A DNA stretch of 64,000 bases from Mixophyes australis (GCA_036250195.1 JAVHZZ010000003.1:345528875-345592874); one strand, 5' to 3'. Shown: positions 22,500 through 35,043, counted from the first letter of the stretch. Numbers and translations: made by a program. The notes: generated from the sequence alone by a model not told the origin.

Positions 22500-22956
22500 A
22501 GTTTTATCCTTTTACCCTGTGAGTGGTTTTGTAGGTAGGAACCCAAGTGCACTGCTTTGCCCAGGGGGCCCATAATGCTGCCTGCTGCATGGGGAACTAG
22601 CAAGTTGTGTGCCCCAGTTTCCTCTTCCTGGAATACCTGCATCAGGACCAACAGCACGTTAGTTCAGCCTCTATACGAGGCACTGTCCCGAAGGTGCTCT
22701 TGTGATTGCATGATATTTGTGGGTCATTCACCCCTTTATAGAGATCTGCGGCTGGATGTGAATATTGAAATGTGCAATAAGCACAACCAATACAGCGTTA
22801 TGGGCAAGCCTGGGCGAATCATGCGATAATGAACCATGAATTTAGGACAATCTGCAAAAACAAGAGTTTATTTTCTGGAAAAGATTTTTCAATGAGCCAG
22901 CAGGGTGGAGGTTCTTTGCATGATGCTACTGTATTGTTAAACCAGGCAAAATGAGC
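22500..22956. other. Intergenic stretch, no gene seen
   Basis: A fragment near 22590-22615 (GGGGAACTAGCAAGTTGTG) resembles the other end of the 40338 hAT MITE. Otherwise nothing recognised. Confidence 0.4.
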
Positions 22957-22964
22957 ACATACAC

Positions 22965-23111
22965 CAGTTTTGGCTAACCTCTGACACTCCAGGTGTTGTG
23001 AAACTACAAGTCCCAACATACCCTTCCAGTAGTAAGCTGCTATATATTGGCAAAGCATGCTGGGACTTGTAGTTTCACAACACCTGGAGTGTCACAGGTT
23101 AGCCAACACTG
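22965..23111. mobile_element. hAT MITE, 147 bp (copy A)
   Basis: Inverted termini CAGTTTTGGCTAACC and GGTTAGCCAACACTG, followed by long arms containing GACACTCCAGGTGTTGTGAA. Exact 8-bp duplication ACATACAC at 22957-22964 and 23112-23119. A second copy of identical length is at 43806. Confidence 0.88.
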
Positions 23112-23119
23112 ACATACAC

Positions 23120-23968
23120 AATGGAGGACCAAGTCACTGCAAGTTAGGTGCAATGAACATCAATAAGTGGGTATAGACCAATGTATATAACAAAAGGACA
23201 TTTAAACACCAGTGTCCCCATACTGTGAGGAATTAAATGATGGTCAAATGAGCTGTATATCAGTGGAACAGCTGAAAAGTTTTAATTAGCGATGGGGCAG
23301 GCCAAATGTGATGGTAATTATTGATAAGGTGATATTTTCAGTTGTGCAACTGCTGGTCTTTAGAGTTCCATATTTCAATACACAATGACCACATCATCGG
23401 ATGTGCAGATTGACCATGACCGTGTTCGGTGAGAGGGGGTAAATAATGTGCTGACTAATAAAAGAAAATGCAATAGTGTATATGTAATTGCATTGTTGTT
23501 GCTATTTATAAATGTCCTTTTGTGTTTCAGGTCTGATCTTGATAACTTCCTTCATATTGTTTATTTCTGTTTGTTTATATTCCTGGATGACTCCTCTTCT
23601 TTTATGCATTTTGTACATACATAAGCTATACAATGCAATAATACTGGCAATATAGACTGTAAGTTCCAATGGGACCTACTGAATTGCCCCCAAACAGCGC
23701 TCACACCTCACACACTACAGGTTTGCTGCCACCTATTGAATATGGGCAATAGGATCCCAATAAATTGTCCCACACTGGCACACAAGGCTTCTAGCTGCTT
23801 ACAGACTAGCAAGACCCACACCAGAGAATAACGGGTTAACTCTTCACAACTCCAGACTGTTACAAAAATGTAAATACAAGCACACACTAAGCTTGTTAAT
23901 CAAATGTATCAACAAATCACATACTGGCATTCAAACGGTTAACTTGGTTGAGCTATTTCTTCTTAACA
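23120..23968. other. Intergenic stretch, no gene seen
   Basis: Nothing recognised. Confidence 0.5.
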
Positions 23969-23976
23969 GGCTAATG

Positions 23977-24802
23977 CAGTGGTTCCCAAACTTTCTCAGT
24001 TTGAGGCACCCTTAGGGTCACCATAATTTTTCCAAGGCACCCCTAAGCCACAATAATTACCGGGTAGTCCCATTTTTTAAGAAGTTGGGTCAAAATGACG
24101 TAAGATGTATTTAGACCCCTTCACCATCACATTGTGCCCTTTCATCATATTACTGTGCCCCTTCACCATATCACTCAGTATCCCCTTCTATGCCATCTCA
24201 CACACTGTGTGCCCCTCTTTGCCATCTCACACACTGTGTCCCCCTCTTTGCCAGCTCACACACTGTGTCCCCCTCTTTGCCAGCTCACTGTGTCCCCCTC
24301 TCTTTGCCAGCTCACTCTGTGTCCCCCCCTTTGCCAGCTCTCTCTGTGTCCCCCTCCCCTCCTTCAGCATCTCTCTCTCTGTGTCCCCCTCCCTTCCTTC
24401 AGCGTCTTTCTCTGTGTCCCCCTCCCCTCCTTCAGCGTCTCTCTCTCTGTGTCCCCCTCCCCTCCTTCAGCATCTCTCTCTGTGTCCCCCTCCCCTCCTT
24501 CAGCGTCTCTCTCTCTCTCTGTGTCCCCCTCCCCTCCTTCAGCATCTCTCTCTCACTCTCTGTGCCCCCCTTCACTCTCCGTTCCTTTACTTACCTTCTT
24601 CCTCATTTTCTGCTGTCTTCTCTCTGCTGCTGCTCCTCACTGACACTGCCGAACGTGATGACATCACGCCCGGTAGTCAGTGAGAACAGTGAGGAGGATC
24701 CGTCGCTGGATAGGTAAGTTCTTCTCTTTTTTTTTTTCTTCCGAGGGCGATCGCGACACCCCTGCGACAGCGCTGCCGCGGCGCACACTTTGGGACTCGC
24801 TG
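23977..24802. mobile_element. Non-autonomous hAT-like element 3
   Basis: Termini CAGTGGTTCCCAAA and TTTGGGACTCGCTG, with exact 8-bp duplication GGCTAATG (23969-23976 and 24803-24810). The interior is mostly a CT-rich minisatellite (24180-24590, units with CTGTGTCCCCCTCCCCTCC). Then come a GTGATGACATCAC palindrome (about 24656-24668) and a GGTAAGT donor-like motif near 24713. No transposase. Confidence 0.85.
24180..24590. repeat. CT-rich minisatellite inside hAT 3
   Basis: Variants of CTCTGTGTCCCCCTCCCCTCC plus TTCAGCGTCT, and a related TTTGCCAGCTCAC form on the left. All three plus-strand frames stay open for 170-190 codons of Leu/Ser/Pro/Cys-rich peptide. This is a by-product of the repeat. 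Confidence 0.9.
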
Positions 24803-24810
24803 GGCTAATG

Positions 24811-26708
24811 GATTCATTAGAGTATCAAGGACGCAACATATTAAATTATAGATTTAAAATACAAAAGTACAGGGCATTCAGATATAAAAAATTATTAATA
24901 AACAATTAATAGATTGACATAACATGCACAAGCAAATACAGTTTAAAATAAAAGGACTTTAATTCAGAGCATAACTTACAGATAAGTGGTATATTCTGGC
25001 CAAGGGAAATTGGCTTGGAAGATGGACAGCTTATCAATGTGAATTGATCTCCCCAAAGTCTGACAATTTGCTGTACCTGGTCTCAGCCTTTTAAAGACAC
25101 ACCCACACCTCCTCCTACCCCCAGGGGTTGTGGCCTGTGACACTTTTTCAATCACCATTTGCATGCTGCCTGATTTACTAACCAATTCTACTATGTGACC
25201 TAACCTTTCTGTGGAACGTCACACAGATCCAATTTTATTATTAATAAATCCCCTATGAACTTGTCCATCTTTTGATATCAAACACGTCTAATTACAGTGT
25301 AGTTGCAGAGTTTATACTCATTTCTTAACTTCTCTGTGGGGCAGAATTTTGAATTTGACATATGAGCTGCCCTTCATCATGCTATGGAAGAATATATGGT
25401 TGATCACTACTTTTATGGATTTTAGGTGGCATATTTTAAAACTGAATTCTATTTGGTTATATAAAGTGTAGCCAAGTTAGCAGATGGGCTCTGTGATCCA
25501 GACACCATGCTGAGCGGTTCCTAAAAGTCTATTCAGGTGTCAAACTCCATCCCAGGCCAAGCTATATCTCACAGCAAGGGTTCTTTGAAGCTGCTACAGG
25601 TGACACTCCTATCTTCTCAAACTGGAACATACAACAGACTTTCTGTCTTCCCATTTTACACTTTAATAGCTCAATTTATCAATGGATTCATTTGATATAT
25701 CATATTTACCCTGCAGTTATTATTTGTTCCTTATTCTCCACAATTATGTGATCGGTTAACCCTTATAAATAACTGTAAGCTCTCTCTGTTCACGACATAT
25801 GGATTAAGGGCCTAGTGAGCATAGATCTGAAAAATATTATGAGCCTATTGTGTGCTGTATGAGCATAGCTTTCTGGGATTGGGTGTGGTTTTACTCATTC
25901 GGTAAAACAAATGATATATTATCCATTCAAAGAACTATAATCAAATACAAGCATGCGCAGAGCAATTTCATGCAAGATACAGCGCGCAACTGGACTTACA
26001 TCTGAAGATTAATCAGGCCCACTGTGCAGTTTTCCGAATTTTTCTATTTGAAGTTCCATTTGAACAATAGTATATTTCTATACATTAGAATCTTACCCGA
26101 TGGTGAAAATGCTTCAGATTCATTCATTTATTGGCTTAGAGATCTAGACAATGTAAATGAGTAAATTAGAGGCCAACTATTAATCCAAGTAAAGACAAGG
26201 AAGAACACAAATTAGCATTAAGTGTGGTCTTCAACTTTCCCTCTCATGCGTGCAGGCGTGCTCCATTCTCTGTACCCCTGGATGGATGCAAAGGATTGGT
26301 GGCTTATGATGACAATAAAGATGATGGACTTATTTTTGCTGTCTCTGCTTGGAGTCACCAGGCTCTATCTGTGCACTGTATGTCTGACTGTGGGAGTATC
26401 TCTTAAATAAATAACAGAGATGGAAATTTATCTGTGCAATATATGGCTGGGGCCACGGGGGATCTCTGTGCAATATGGGTGGTGATGGTTATCTATAAGA
26501 AATATAGCTGGCTATGGGAGATGTGGGAGCTGTGCAATCTGTACAGTTTAATAAGATAATTAATCCTCAGCACCAGGTCTCTTCATGCCACAAACGAGCA
26601 CTAAAGGTACTGATTTAATAGTATGTCTGTATCGTCCCACACTCCAACCCTAGCTGCAATACCTATTTAGATGTTTTAAACTGGCCATATAAAGATGGAA
26701 CACTGCAG
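24811..26708. other. Intergenic stretch, no gene seen
   Basis: AT-rich sequence without a recognised exon or repeat. Confidence 0.5.
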
Positions 26709-27351
26709 CCTAGGTATATAGATACATTTCTAATCTAGGTATATAGATACATTTCTAGCCTAGGTATATAGATACATTTCTAATCTAGGTATATAGATAC
26801 ATTTCTAGCCTAGGTATTCAGATACATTTCTAGTCTAGGTACATAGTTACTTTTCTAGCCTAGGTATATAGATACATTTCTAGCCTAGGTATATAGATAC
26901 ATTTCTAGTCTAGGTATATAGATACATTTCTAGTCTAGGTATATAGATACATTTCTAGTCTAGGTATATAGATACATTTCTAGCCTAGGTATATAGATAC
27001 ATTTCTAGCCTAGGTATATAGTTATATTTCTAGCCTAGATATATAGATACATTTTTAGCCTAGGTATATAGATACATTTTTAGCCTAGGTATATAGATAC
27101 ATTTTTAGCCTAGGTATATAGATACATTTCTAGTCTAGGTATATAGATACATTTCTAGCCTAGGTATATAGATACATTTCTAGCCTAGGTATATAGTTAT
27201 ATTTCTAGCCTAGATATATAGATACATTTTTAGCCTAGGTATATAGATACATTTTTAGCCTAGGTATATAGATACATTTTTAGCCTAGGTATATAGATAC
27301 ATTTCTAGCCTACTTTTATAGATTCATTTCTAGCCTAGATGTATAAATGTA
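26709..27351. repeat. 25-bp minisatellite with 7-unit higher-order repeat
   Basis: Consensus CCTAGGTATATAGATACATT followed by TCTAG, strictly 25 bp. There are 25 units from 26709 to 27333 with no length change, then a degenerate end. Variant units (GTTATATTT and TTTTTAG types) recur in the same order 175 bp apart: units starting 27009-27109 match units starting 27184-27284. Confidence 0.95.
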
Positions 27352-28568
27352 TATCTATGCTCGGAATATGTATAAAATCTTAAGGAACTAGACAAAAAAA
27401 TTAAAGGCTGTGCACAAAAACAGTGCAGGTTTAACATGAAAATAATATTATACTGAAGGTTAAGCGTTCATTGACTCTTATACCATTCCAGATATATTAG
27501 CAGTAATACAATTTGTAATCCTTTTGCTTTAGAGTACATCCAGAGGCTCATATATCAATAAAATAACATCTAATGTTAAATACCTTGATTTATTAATATC
27601 TAATTAAAATACATAAAACACCACATGAATAAAAGAAATCTATTGATCCACAATGTCAATAATAGGATTTTGTCCGTCATATACAAACACACATTGTGTC
27701 ATCAAATAAAAGATAGACAAGCCTAAGCATACAATTTGATAAATATCGCTAATGGGAGAAAAAGGGTAGTGAGTGTGGTAATTGTAATAGTCCAGATAGA
27801 TCACACTCACTGATATCTCAACAAAATGTTACTTATATTGTCCAATAATGTCCAATAGATTGATTACCGTGATCTTTATGGTCTCCACTAGTGCGATACA
27901 GATAATCAGACCAATGCCCACATATGGCTTAAAATAAATGTGATTATCGCATATATTCCAGCGTTATTGTAGTGATCTTGCTATAGAATATAGTTTACTT
28001 GCGGTTCCAATAAGATGAACGATACCCAGGTACCCAGCATGCTGAGATGGAATGATGTTCACCGGGGTCCGTGCTTGGCATGACTCAACTAAATAAAAAC
28101 TGAAGTGTGACATTTGTTACTCACTTAAACAGAGCACCCAGGGCCTGCTAAAAATGCATACGTAAACTGAATAAAATATATCAGGGGTATGCTGATACGC
28201 ATGTATCTTTTCTTTACATTTGGCAAAATTTGGCCTAGAGATGTTCTTCTCACCTGATGTGTAACTGGAAGGTACAAAATTAGTCCCATTTAAAGTACAG
28301 GATAAAAATCAAGCTCAACCAGCTTAGTTGGGTGAAAAAATGGTTTATCCGATTTCAATGACCTCACGCCGCAAAATAAAATCTAATTTTTGCCCTACTT
28401 GAACAAACTAGGCACATTGGTATGCTTACTCCGTATGTAGCATGGAACGCCCTCACTTCGATAATACTAGTAAATGTTTATTTTCAAATCACATTTGTGT
28501 TTATTTTGCAAGTGCATTGGGATTTTTGTTTTGTTTTTACATTGGGCCACATACTGTATGTTTCTATA
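27352..28568. other. Intergenic stretch, no gene seen
   Basis: AT-rich. Nothing recognised. Confidence 0.5.
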
Positions 28569-28615
<47 letters not shown>

Positions 28616-28641
28616 CTATATATATATATATATATATTATC
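28569..28641. repeat. (TA)n microsatellite
   Basis: Two TA runs separated by TTATC. The open Ile/Tyr frames across it are artefacts. Confidence 0.95.
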
Positions 28642-28810
28642 TAATGGTTTGGCATATTTTATCAAGCATACAAAAAACACCAAAACAGCCTCCCAAAAAA
28701 TGTTTGTAATACAATATATTTGTATATTGCTAGCTGTTGTCAGAGTAAAGATCTTGGGCCGATTTTGACAAGTTCTATTTTGTAGTGATTTACATGACTA
28801 TTGGCAAGTC

Positions 28811-29196
28811 ACCTAATCTACTAAAGGCAAATCGCGGTGTAACTCTCCTCTTTTTCATAAGTTCAAAAAAAAACAAGTTTCCATATATTTCACAATCACA
28901 GAAATCATTGATTTCTCCACCGTGAAGTGTAAAGCAGGAGGAATCTAGTAAGGGGTGATCTGCAAAACTGCCATGAAAATGTCCAAGAAAATAATCTCAC
29001 TGGTTGCTTGAAAACCAGTGAGTTGGATTCTTCATTAATTTCAATGAACAATGTACTTGCTAATGCCATTATACTGAATGCGGCTAATGAGTACCTGCTC
29101 AGACAGTCATAATCAGCCAGCATGTAGACATTGCTTGTGTTTGAAAAAGTGGATATTTACATACAGGGTGGTTTGCCTTTAGTAGATTAGGAGAAT
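28811..29196. mobile_element. MITE-like element with CCTAATCTACTAAAGGCAAA ends
   Basis: CCTAATCTACTAAAGGCAAA at about 28810 has its exact reverse complement at about 29176-29195. The interior includes a second small hairpin (CTCACTGGTT / AACCAGTGAG near 28998-29025). No clear target-site duplication was found, so the superfamily is unknown. Confidence 0.6.
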
Positions 29197-30044
29197 TGCA
29201 AATAATCTTATGAAATAGGAGATGGGACCAAATCAACCTTTAATAAATCTTCAAAATAATTACATAGAAAAACCAATTAGTACACCAGGTTAATTGTCCT
29301 AATTACTGCTGAAACTAGTATCGCTATTAATAATAACATATAAAGCTACATAACATGTGGAAGTCTCAGTGCTCCAAACAGCAAAGGTTAAGACGCTAGC
29401 ATAAATAAGCCTTGTGATATACAGTAATCATTCTCCCAGCAAAACTAAATGTGTCCAATGACCGTATGTCATAGGAAAAGAGCCTTTCAAGCAATTACAG
29501 CCAATTAACAGCATAAGCTGGCTGAAATGGGAGGGGGGATGTGGTGTGAGTAGGATGCCAGGCTGCACTCAACAGGGAGTATATGTCACAGTGGTGTGAC
29601 CTCAGCCTTCAACAGGGGGTCAAACAATTGTTTGACACAAGGTATATCCAGAAAACATATACAGAATTACCCTGCATGTACATGTGAAAGCATACAGAGC
29701 ACAGACTTGGGCATTATGTTTGATAAATGCTGGTAATTTCTTTATAAGAGGGATCACTCATGTCAACTAAAAAGAAAATAAAGGACAATTTGTTCAGAAA
29801 TAATATTGTAGTGCCATTAGGGCACAGATGAATTGGCCATGGCACAGGGTGCTACTTATTTTTTTTATTTAAAAAAGGACTGACTTAATTTAAGGAGACT
29901 TTTTTAATGCAAATCTGCAAATCTGAGGACAAATAGTGGTTGTGTTGCTGCAGAGCTGTTTGGGGAGAGGGAGTGGTCAGCCCACGGAGGGTAGACGTTT
30001 TCAATGGGCACAAACCGTTCAAACTATGGACTGTTACTGGAAAT
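29197..30044. other. Intergenic stretch, no gene seen
   Basis: Nothing recognised. Confidence 0.5.
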
Positions 30045-30047
30045 CAG

Positions 30048-30222
30048 GGGGTATATTTACTAAACTGCGGGTTTGAAAAAGTGGAGATGTTGCCTATAGC
30101 AACCAATCAGATTCTAGCTATCATTTATTTAGTACAGTCTACAAAATGACAGCTAGAATCCGATTGGTTGCTATAGGCAACATCTCCACTTTTTCAAACC
30201 CACAGTTTAGTAAATCTAGCCC
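30048..30222. mobile_element. Foldback MITE, Harbinger-like, CAG duplication
   Basis: A 175-bp inverted-repeat element flanked by CAG (30045-30047 and 30223-30225). The arms contain AGTGGAGATGTTGCCTATAG and AACCAATCAGATTCTAGCT-like sequence. It is the same family as 39404 and 60694 but with diverged tips. Confidence 0.75.
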
Positions 30223-30225
30223 CAG

Positions 30226-30695
30226 GACTTCTGGTTTTAGTCACTTTATATTAATTTATTTCTTTTTTGACCCTGGGGAGCCTACTCATCCCAGATGTAC
30301 ATGTACAATGTCCAGCTCCTGAAATGGGAGCCCAGCATACGAAGCTCAGACAAAAGTCATGTCTGGTACATTATATTATATATTATGAGCGCTAAAAATA
30401 GACAAAGATCTACTTTTATCACTACCATCAATATTAAATATAAATTATTCAAGGAATGAATTGATCGCCTAGTGCACTTCACCCTTAATTATTTATTGAC
30501 TGTGTCTGTTGTGAGATAGTAATGAGAAGCAGATATTGGTTACGTAGTATAACATGATTACTTTAAAATCTAATGTGTAAGGACATAAATAGAGAACAAT
30601 AAGACTCATAATATTTCTTTTAAATGTAGTGAGCTTTATTGTTGAGTTTCATTAAGACAGCAGACAGACGTACATGGTGATTCTATATAACACAC
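30226..30695. other. Intergenic stretch, no gene seen
   Basis: Nothing recognised between the two foldback MITEs. Confidence 0.5.
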
Positions 30696-30698
30696 CAG

Positions 30699-30886
30699 GG
30701 GGTAAATGTATGAATCTCCGGATTCTTCATCTCCGGCGTGTTCAGCCTCTTCAGCGCTTAAATTTAAAGCGGCGCTGCATTGTAAAGGGAAACTTCCCTT
30801 TACAATGCGGCGCCGCTTTAAATTTAAGCGCTGAAGAGGCTGAACACGCCGGAGATGAAGAATCCGGAGATTCATACATTTACCCC
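30699..30886. mobile_element. Foldback MITE, near-perfect palindrome, CAG duplication
   Basis: A 188-bp element with GGGGTAAATGTATGA ends and CAG on both sides (30696-30698 and 30887-30889). The two ~92-bp arms differ at one position by eye, so both strands read almost the same. Confidence 0.85.
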
Positions 30887-30889
30887 CAG

Positions 30890-31876
30890 ATGTACATGTT
30901 GGTTCTCTATAAAGGAACTCTTATGAAGAAATCTTATGGATAATGGTCTCAAGAAGAATCTTAATGTGGGCTGTCTGTCAATGTCAAACATTATGGGGTC
31001 TATTATATAGTATTTAAACTCGGATAGCAGTGATAAGTCTGAATGTTTAGCACAGCTTACAGCAGCAAAAAAAGATCAGTTCTAGCAGCAAGTTAATTTA
31101 TTTTAAAACATTAATGGATGTTAAAAAATGCTTTATTCTGAGAATGCAGCATTTTAATTGCTTTTGTTCTGTTACCACCATCCCGAGAGGGTGATAATGG
31201 AATCGGTATCACAGCGTACAAGTACAGCTGCAATAGTTATTAAATAGACTTGGGAAATCCTTTCCCACCAGTAGGGTTACTGCCAGCGATACCACTTATC
31301 GCCATTGGTAACCCCTATCTTGTATGTGGCTGGCAATACGGCTCTTCACTCTTTGCTAAATCTGCCCTTATATTCCATTTCTTACACTGCATTAGGTTAA
31401 TGTGAGTTATGTTTGCAGCAAGAGGTCCATGACTGTGCCGGTGACAGTCTTGACCATGCCTGTCCTATATGAACTCTCCAACCTGCACTAGATCCACCCC
31501 TATAACTCCAGGACATGCCTACCCCCCCCCCCCCCCCCTCCTAGTTCTTCCAAACAGACTAATCACTGTGCATTTTCTCCTGCAGTCATTGTACGAGGAC
31601 CATGCTGGTGACAGACAGTAGGAGTAGAAAAGGTATACGGAAGTTTTTGGCTAAGAGAAAGTATAGATCTTCCTGTGTCCGTGGGGTTTAAAGGTACACC
31701 ATGGAGGTGAGGCGGCAGCATCACTTGGTTCTCTGGCCATGGGGCAAAGGTGTTGGGTTCCCAACACGCTAGCATGAAAAGTCTACCCTACCGACAGATG
31801 AAGAGATGCCTTGTCAGGCAGTACAAGGCAGCCTTGGTTTTTCCTAGATTTCAATTTACTTTTACCCTGGTCTTTG
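30890..31876. other. Intergenic stretch, no gene seen
   Basis: Contains a poly-C run near 31520-31538. No exon seen. Confidence 0.5.
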
Positions 31877-31884
31877 GGCTAGTC

Positions 31885-32077
31885 CAGGGTTTCCCAAACC
31901 CAGTCCTCAGGGCTCCCTAACAGTGCATGTTTTCCATATCTCCTTGCTGGAGCACAGGTGTATTCATTACAGACTGACACATTGTAACAGATCCACAGGT
32001 GGTCCTAATTATGTCACCTGTGATGCGGAAAACCTGCACTGTTAGGGAGCCCTGAGGACTGGGTTTGGGAAACCCTG
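31885..32077. mobile_element. hAT MITE, 193 bp
   Basis: Long inverted termini CAGGGTTTCCCAAACCCAGT and its reverse complement. Exact 8-bp duplication GGCTAGTC (31877-31884 and 32078-32085). Confidence 0.9.
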
Positions 32078-32085
32078 GGCTAGTC

Positions 32086-33929
32086 AATAAACAATTGCTA
32101 TAATTTCGCACTAAACAATGGGGCCTTATTGAGCAACTATTTATTTATTAAATTTTGAAATTTTTCAGTATTTTGTAACATCACTTGTGTTTTGTGTGGC
32201 ATGTTAAAATCTTTTTGTACATGGACAGGACTAGCAGGTTGGATGCTTATGGGAGGTGTTGCGGCCTTTTGGCTCCCACCTGCCTGAAGATTTTTACAAA
32301 CTACTTTTTAGGTGGGAGTGAAACAGGAAAGAAAGAAAAGTTTCAGCAGAAAGCAAGGATGTCAAAACTTTTTTTAAAAAAAAAACATTCATCCAGTGGT
32401 TGAACTGGGCTTCTCCTATTGCCTCCATTGTAACACTCGAAAATTCCATTCACTTACATTTTCTATACCGCCACTTCTAAATTTCCACTTCAACCTCTGC
32501 ATTCATCATTTCTTCACGGCAGAACTTGAACTTTTGTCTTGTGTTTGTGTAAAAACTGTGTTGGCAGGAATAATGTCTGACCTCCAGTTCATTTCTCCCA
32601 ATAAACTGATTTCTACTGCAATAATCTGCTTTAAACCTCGTTAATTAGTATTCAAGTCTGAAATTCTTCTGCAACTGACATATACTCAGCAATGGCATTC
32701 TATCACGTGTCTAGTGTCCGTGTCATGACACTGTCAAGCTCTACTCCAGTAGCTACTTCTCCAGTAATTTATGTACAGGTCTTAGAGATATAGCAGTAAG
32801 GGCAGTACTAGTGGCACTTTTATCTTGATTAGCATTTATATTACAAAAAAAGTTACACAAACTTTGCATGGCTGTCCTTGGTCCCTCCCTGTAGTTATAG
32901 GCATTGGACTGGTATCCCACCCCTATAATAATCCATCATTGGTGAAAAACATCTAAAGACAAGACCATAAATGCACATTTACTGTCATCAAAATGTAACT
33001 TTAAGAATTGCATTATAATAACATTATAATTGAAAAAGGGACAATGTTTGTGAGATCATGATATTATTATTATAATAATTGATAATAATAATCAATATCA
33101 TTATCACTACTGCTAACCGTACACAATATGTGATTGGTATTCTATGCCATACCTCCAGAAATATGACAATATTAAAGATGTTACTATACATTCAATACCT
33201 CTCTTCCTAGAATTCCTCATTGTTTAATCGCATCCTGAATATTGTTATGTGCAGATTTCAAGGTAAATCTGTAGAAACGAATCAGCTTGCTACTAGACTG
33301 AATAGCAGGCTCTTTTATTTGCAATAAATGCTCAAAGGATACATTTTTTATTTCTTCACATTGATTCTTCAGGGCTGTGGGGTTTTCAGAAAGTTAAATC
33401 ACATCTGTTCTTTGCATTTTCAACATTCTGGAGACATATCAGAAAGTTCTTTGTGGGTAAGAAGTGCAGACTTCAGCTTGGTGGATGTGCCTGAGGAGGT
33501 AGAAGTTCTCAGTGTCTTTTCTACTTTAAGTTTTAAGTCTAACGATTGAACCCAGGATTCCCAGTTGTACACATTGGTGCGGTAATCTGGATTCCATTAT
33601 CTCCATCTCAAGTTACAAGTAAAAGCATTTAAAAAGTAAAAAACTGTTTGATGGACAATTTTTCTATTAACTCCCTTACATTACTAAGGTTTCAGTGGGG
33701 TTTGCTAAGAAGGGTAATATCAACCTTCAGTCTTATCATAGCAATTAGGCACAATCATCTCCAATAACACAAATGTTGGGTAAGAAGGCTTCAGTAGAGT
33801 TCATACAACCCTCATTAAATCTATGTGGAAAGATATGACATAAACATTGTAAAATATTTTCATGACAGTATTTTTAAAATATGTGTTACAGAGACACATA
33901 CATACATTAGTCACAAAATTCAAACATAT
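32086..33929. other. Intergenic stretch, no gene seen
   Basis: AT-rich. Nothing recognised. Confidence 0.5.
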
Positions 33930-35043
33930 TGTCTAACACTGTGTAGGTCCCCCTCGTGCCACTGAAAAAGAGCTCTGACCTGTCGAGGCATGATCTCCAC
34001 AAAACCTCTGAAGGTGTCCCATGGTATCTGGCACCAAGACATTAGCAGCAGATCCTTTAAGTCCTGTAGGTTGTGAGTTGAGGCCTCCAGCACATCCCAC
34101 AGATGCTCGATCGGATTGAGATCTGGGGAATTTGGAGCGCATGTCAACACCTCAAATTCTTTGCTATACTCCTCAAACCATTCCTGAACAATTTTTGCAG
34201 TGTGGAAGGGCGTATTATGCTGCTGAAAGAGGCCACGCCATCAGTGAATAGCATTGCCATGAAGGGGTGTACTTGGTCTGCAACAATGTTTAGGTAGGTG
34301 GTATGTGTCAAAGAAACATGAATGCCAGGACCCAAGGTTTCCCAGCAGAACATTGCCCAGAGCATCACATGGCCTCTGCCGGCTTGCCTTCTTCCCACAG
34401 TGCATCATGGTGAAATCTCTTCTCCAGATAAACGATGCACACACTCCCGGACGTCCACATGATGTAAAAGAAAACGCAATTCATCAGACCAGGCCACCTA
34501 CTTCCATTGCTCCATGGTCCAGTTCTGGCGCTCACATGCCCATTGTAGGTGCTTTCGGCGATGGACAGGGGTCAGCATAGGCACTCTGACCGGTCTGTGG
34601 CTACACAGCACTGTGTGTTCTGACACCTCTCTATCATAGTCAGCATAAACTTTTTTTTAGCAATTTGTGGTACAGTAGCTCTTCTGTGGGATTGGAACAA
34701 ACAGGCTAGCCTTTGCTCCCCATTCGCATCAATGAGCCTTGGGCACACATGACTTTATTGTTGGTTCACCGTTGACATGACAGGAACACCCCACAAGACC
34801 TGCCGGTTTGGAGATGCTCTGACCCAGTAGTATAGCCATTACAATTTGGCCCATGTCAAAGTCGCTCAGGTCCTTACTCTTGCCCATTTTTCCTGCTTCC
34901 AACATAGCAACTTCAAGAGCTGATTGTTGACTTGCTGCCTAATATATCCCACCCCCCCTTGACAGGTGTCATTGTGAGGAGAGAATCATTGTTATCCACT
35001 TCACTTGTCAGTGGTTTTTATGTTGTGGCTGATTGGTGTATGT
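33930..35043 (-). pseudogene. Degenerate Tc1/mariner-like transposon
   Basis: Read on the minus strand, this is a decayed Tc1-type transposase gene. Near its end is NSPDLNPIEHLWD (about 34100-34140), which carries the catalytic Glu of the DDE triad. Upstream is a QQHNTPFHTAK-like segment (about 34190-34230) where the family normally has Asp, here His. Many stops and frameshifts break the N-terminal part. The right end carries an AACATAAAAACCACTGACAA-type terminal sequence. The left terminus is not clear. A transposase would cut and paste the element at TA sites; this copy is dead. Confidence 0.75.

Noticed and set aside
24105..24717. Three overlapping open frames of 170-190 codons on the plus strand
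   Set aside because: All are readings of one CT-rich minisatellite in three frames, lying inside a non-autonomous hAT element.
26222..26410. Two open frames in different phases with exon-like peptides
   Set aside because: No splice-site-bounded homology to a known family; only about 60 codons each.
26709..27351. Possible CRISPR array because of regular spacing
   Set aside because: Units are contiguous with no unique spacers, and the host is a vertebrate. It is a minisatellite.
28422..28768. Ile/Tyr-rich open frames
   Set aside because: Produced by the (TA)n microsatellite. The same applies at 39943-40000.
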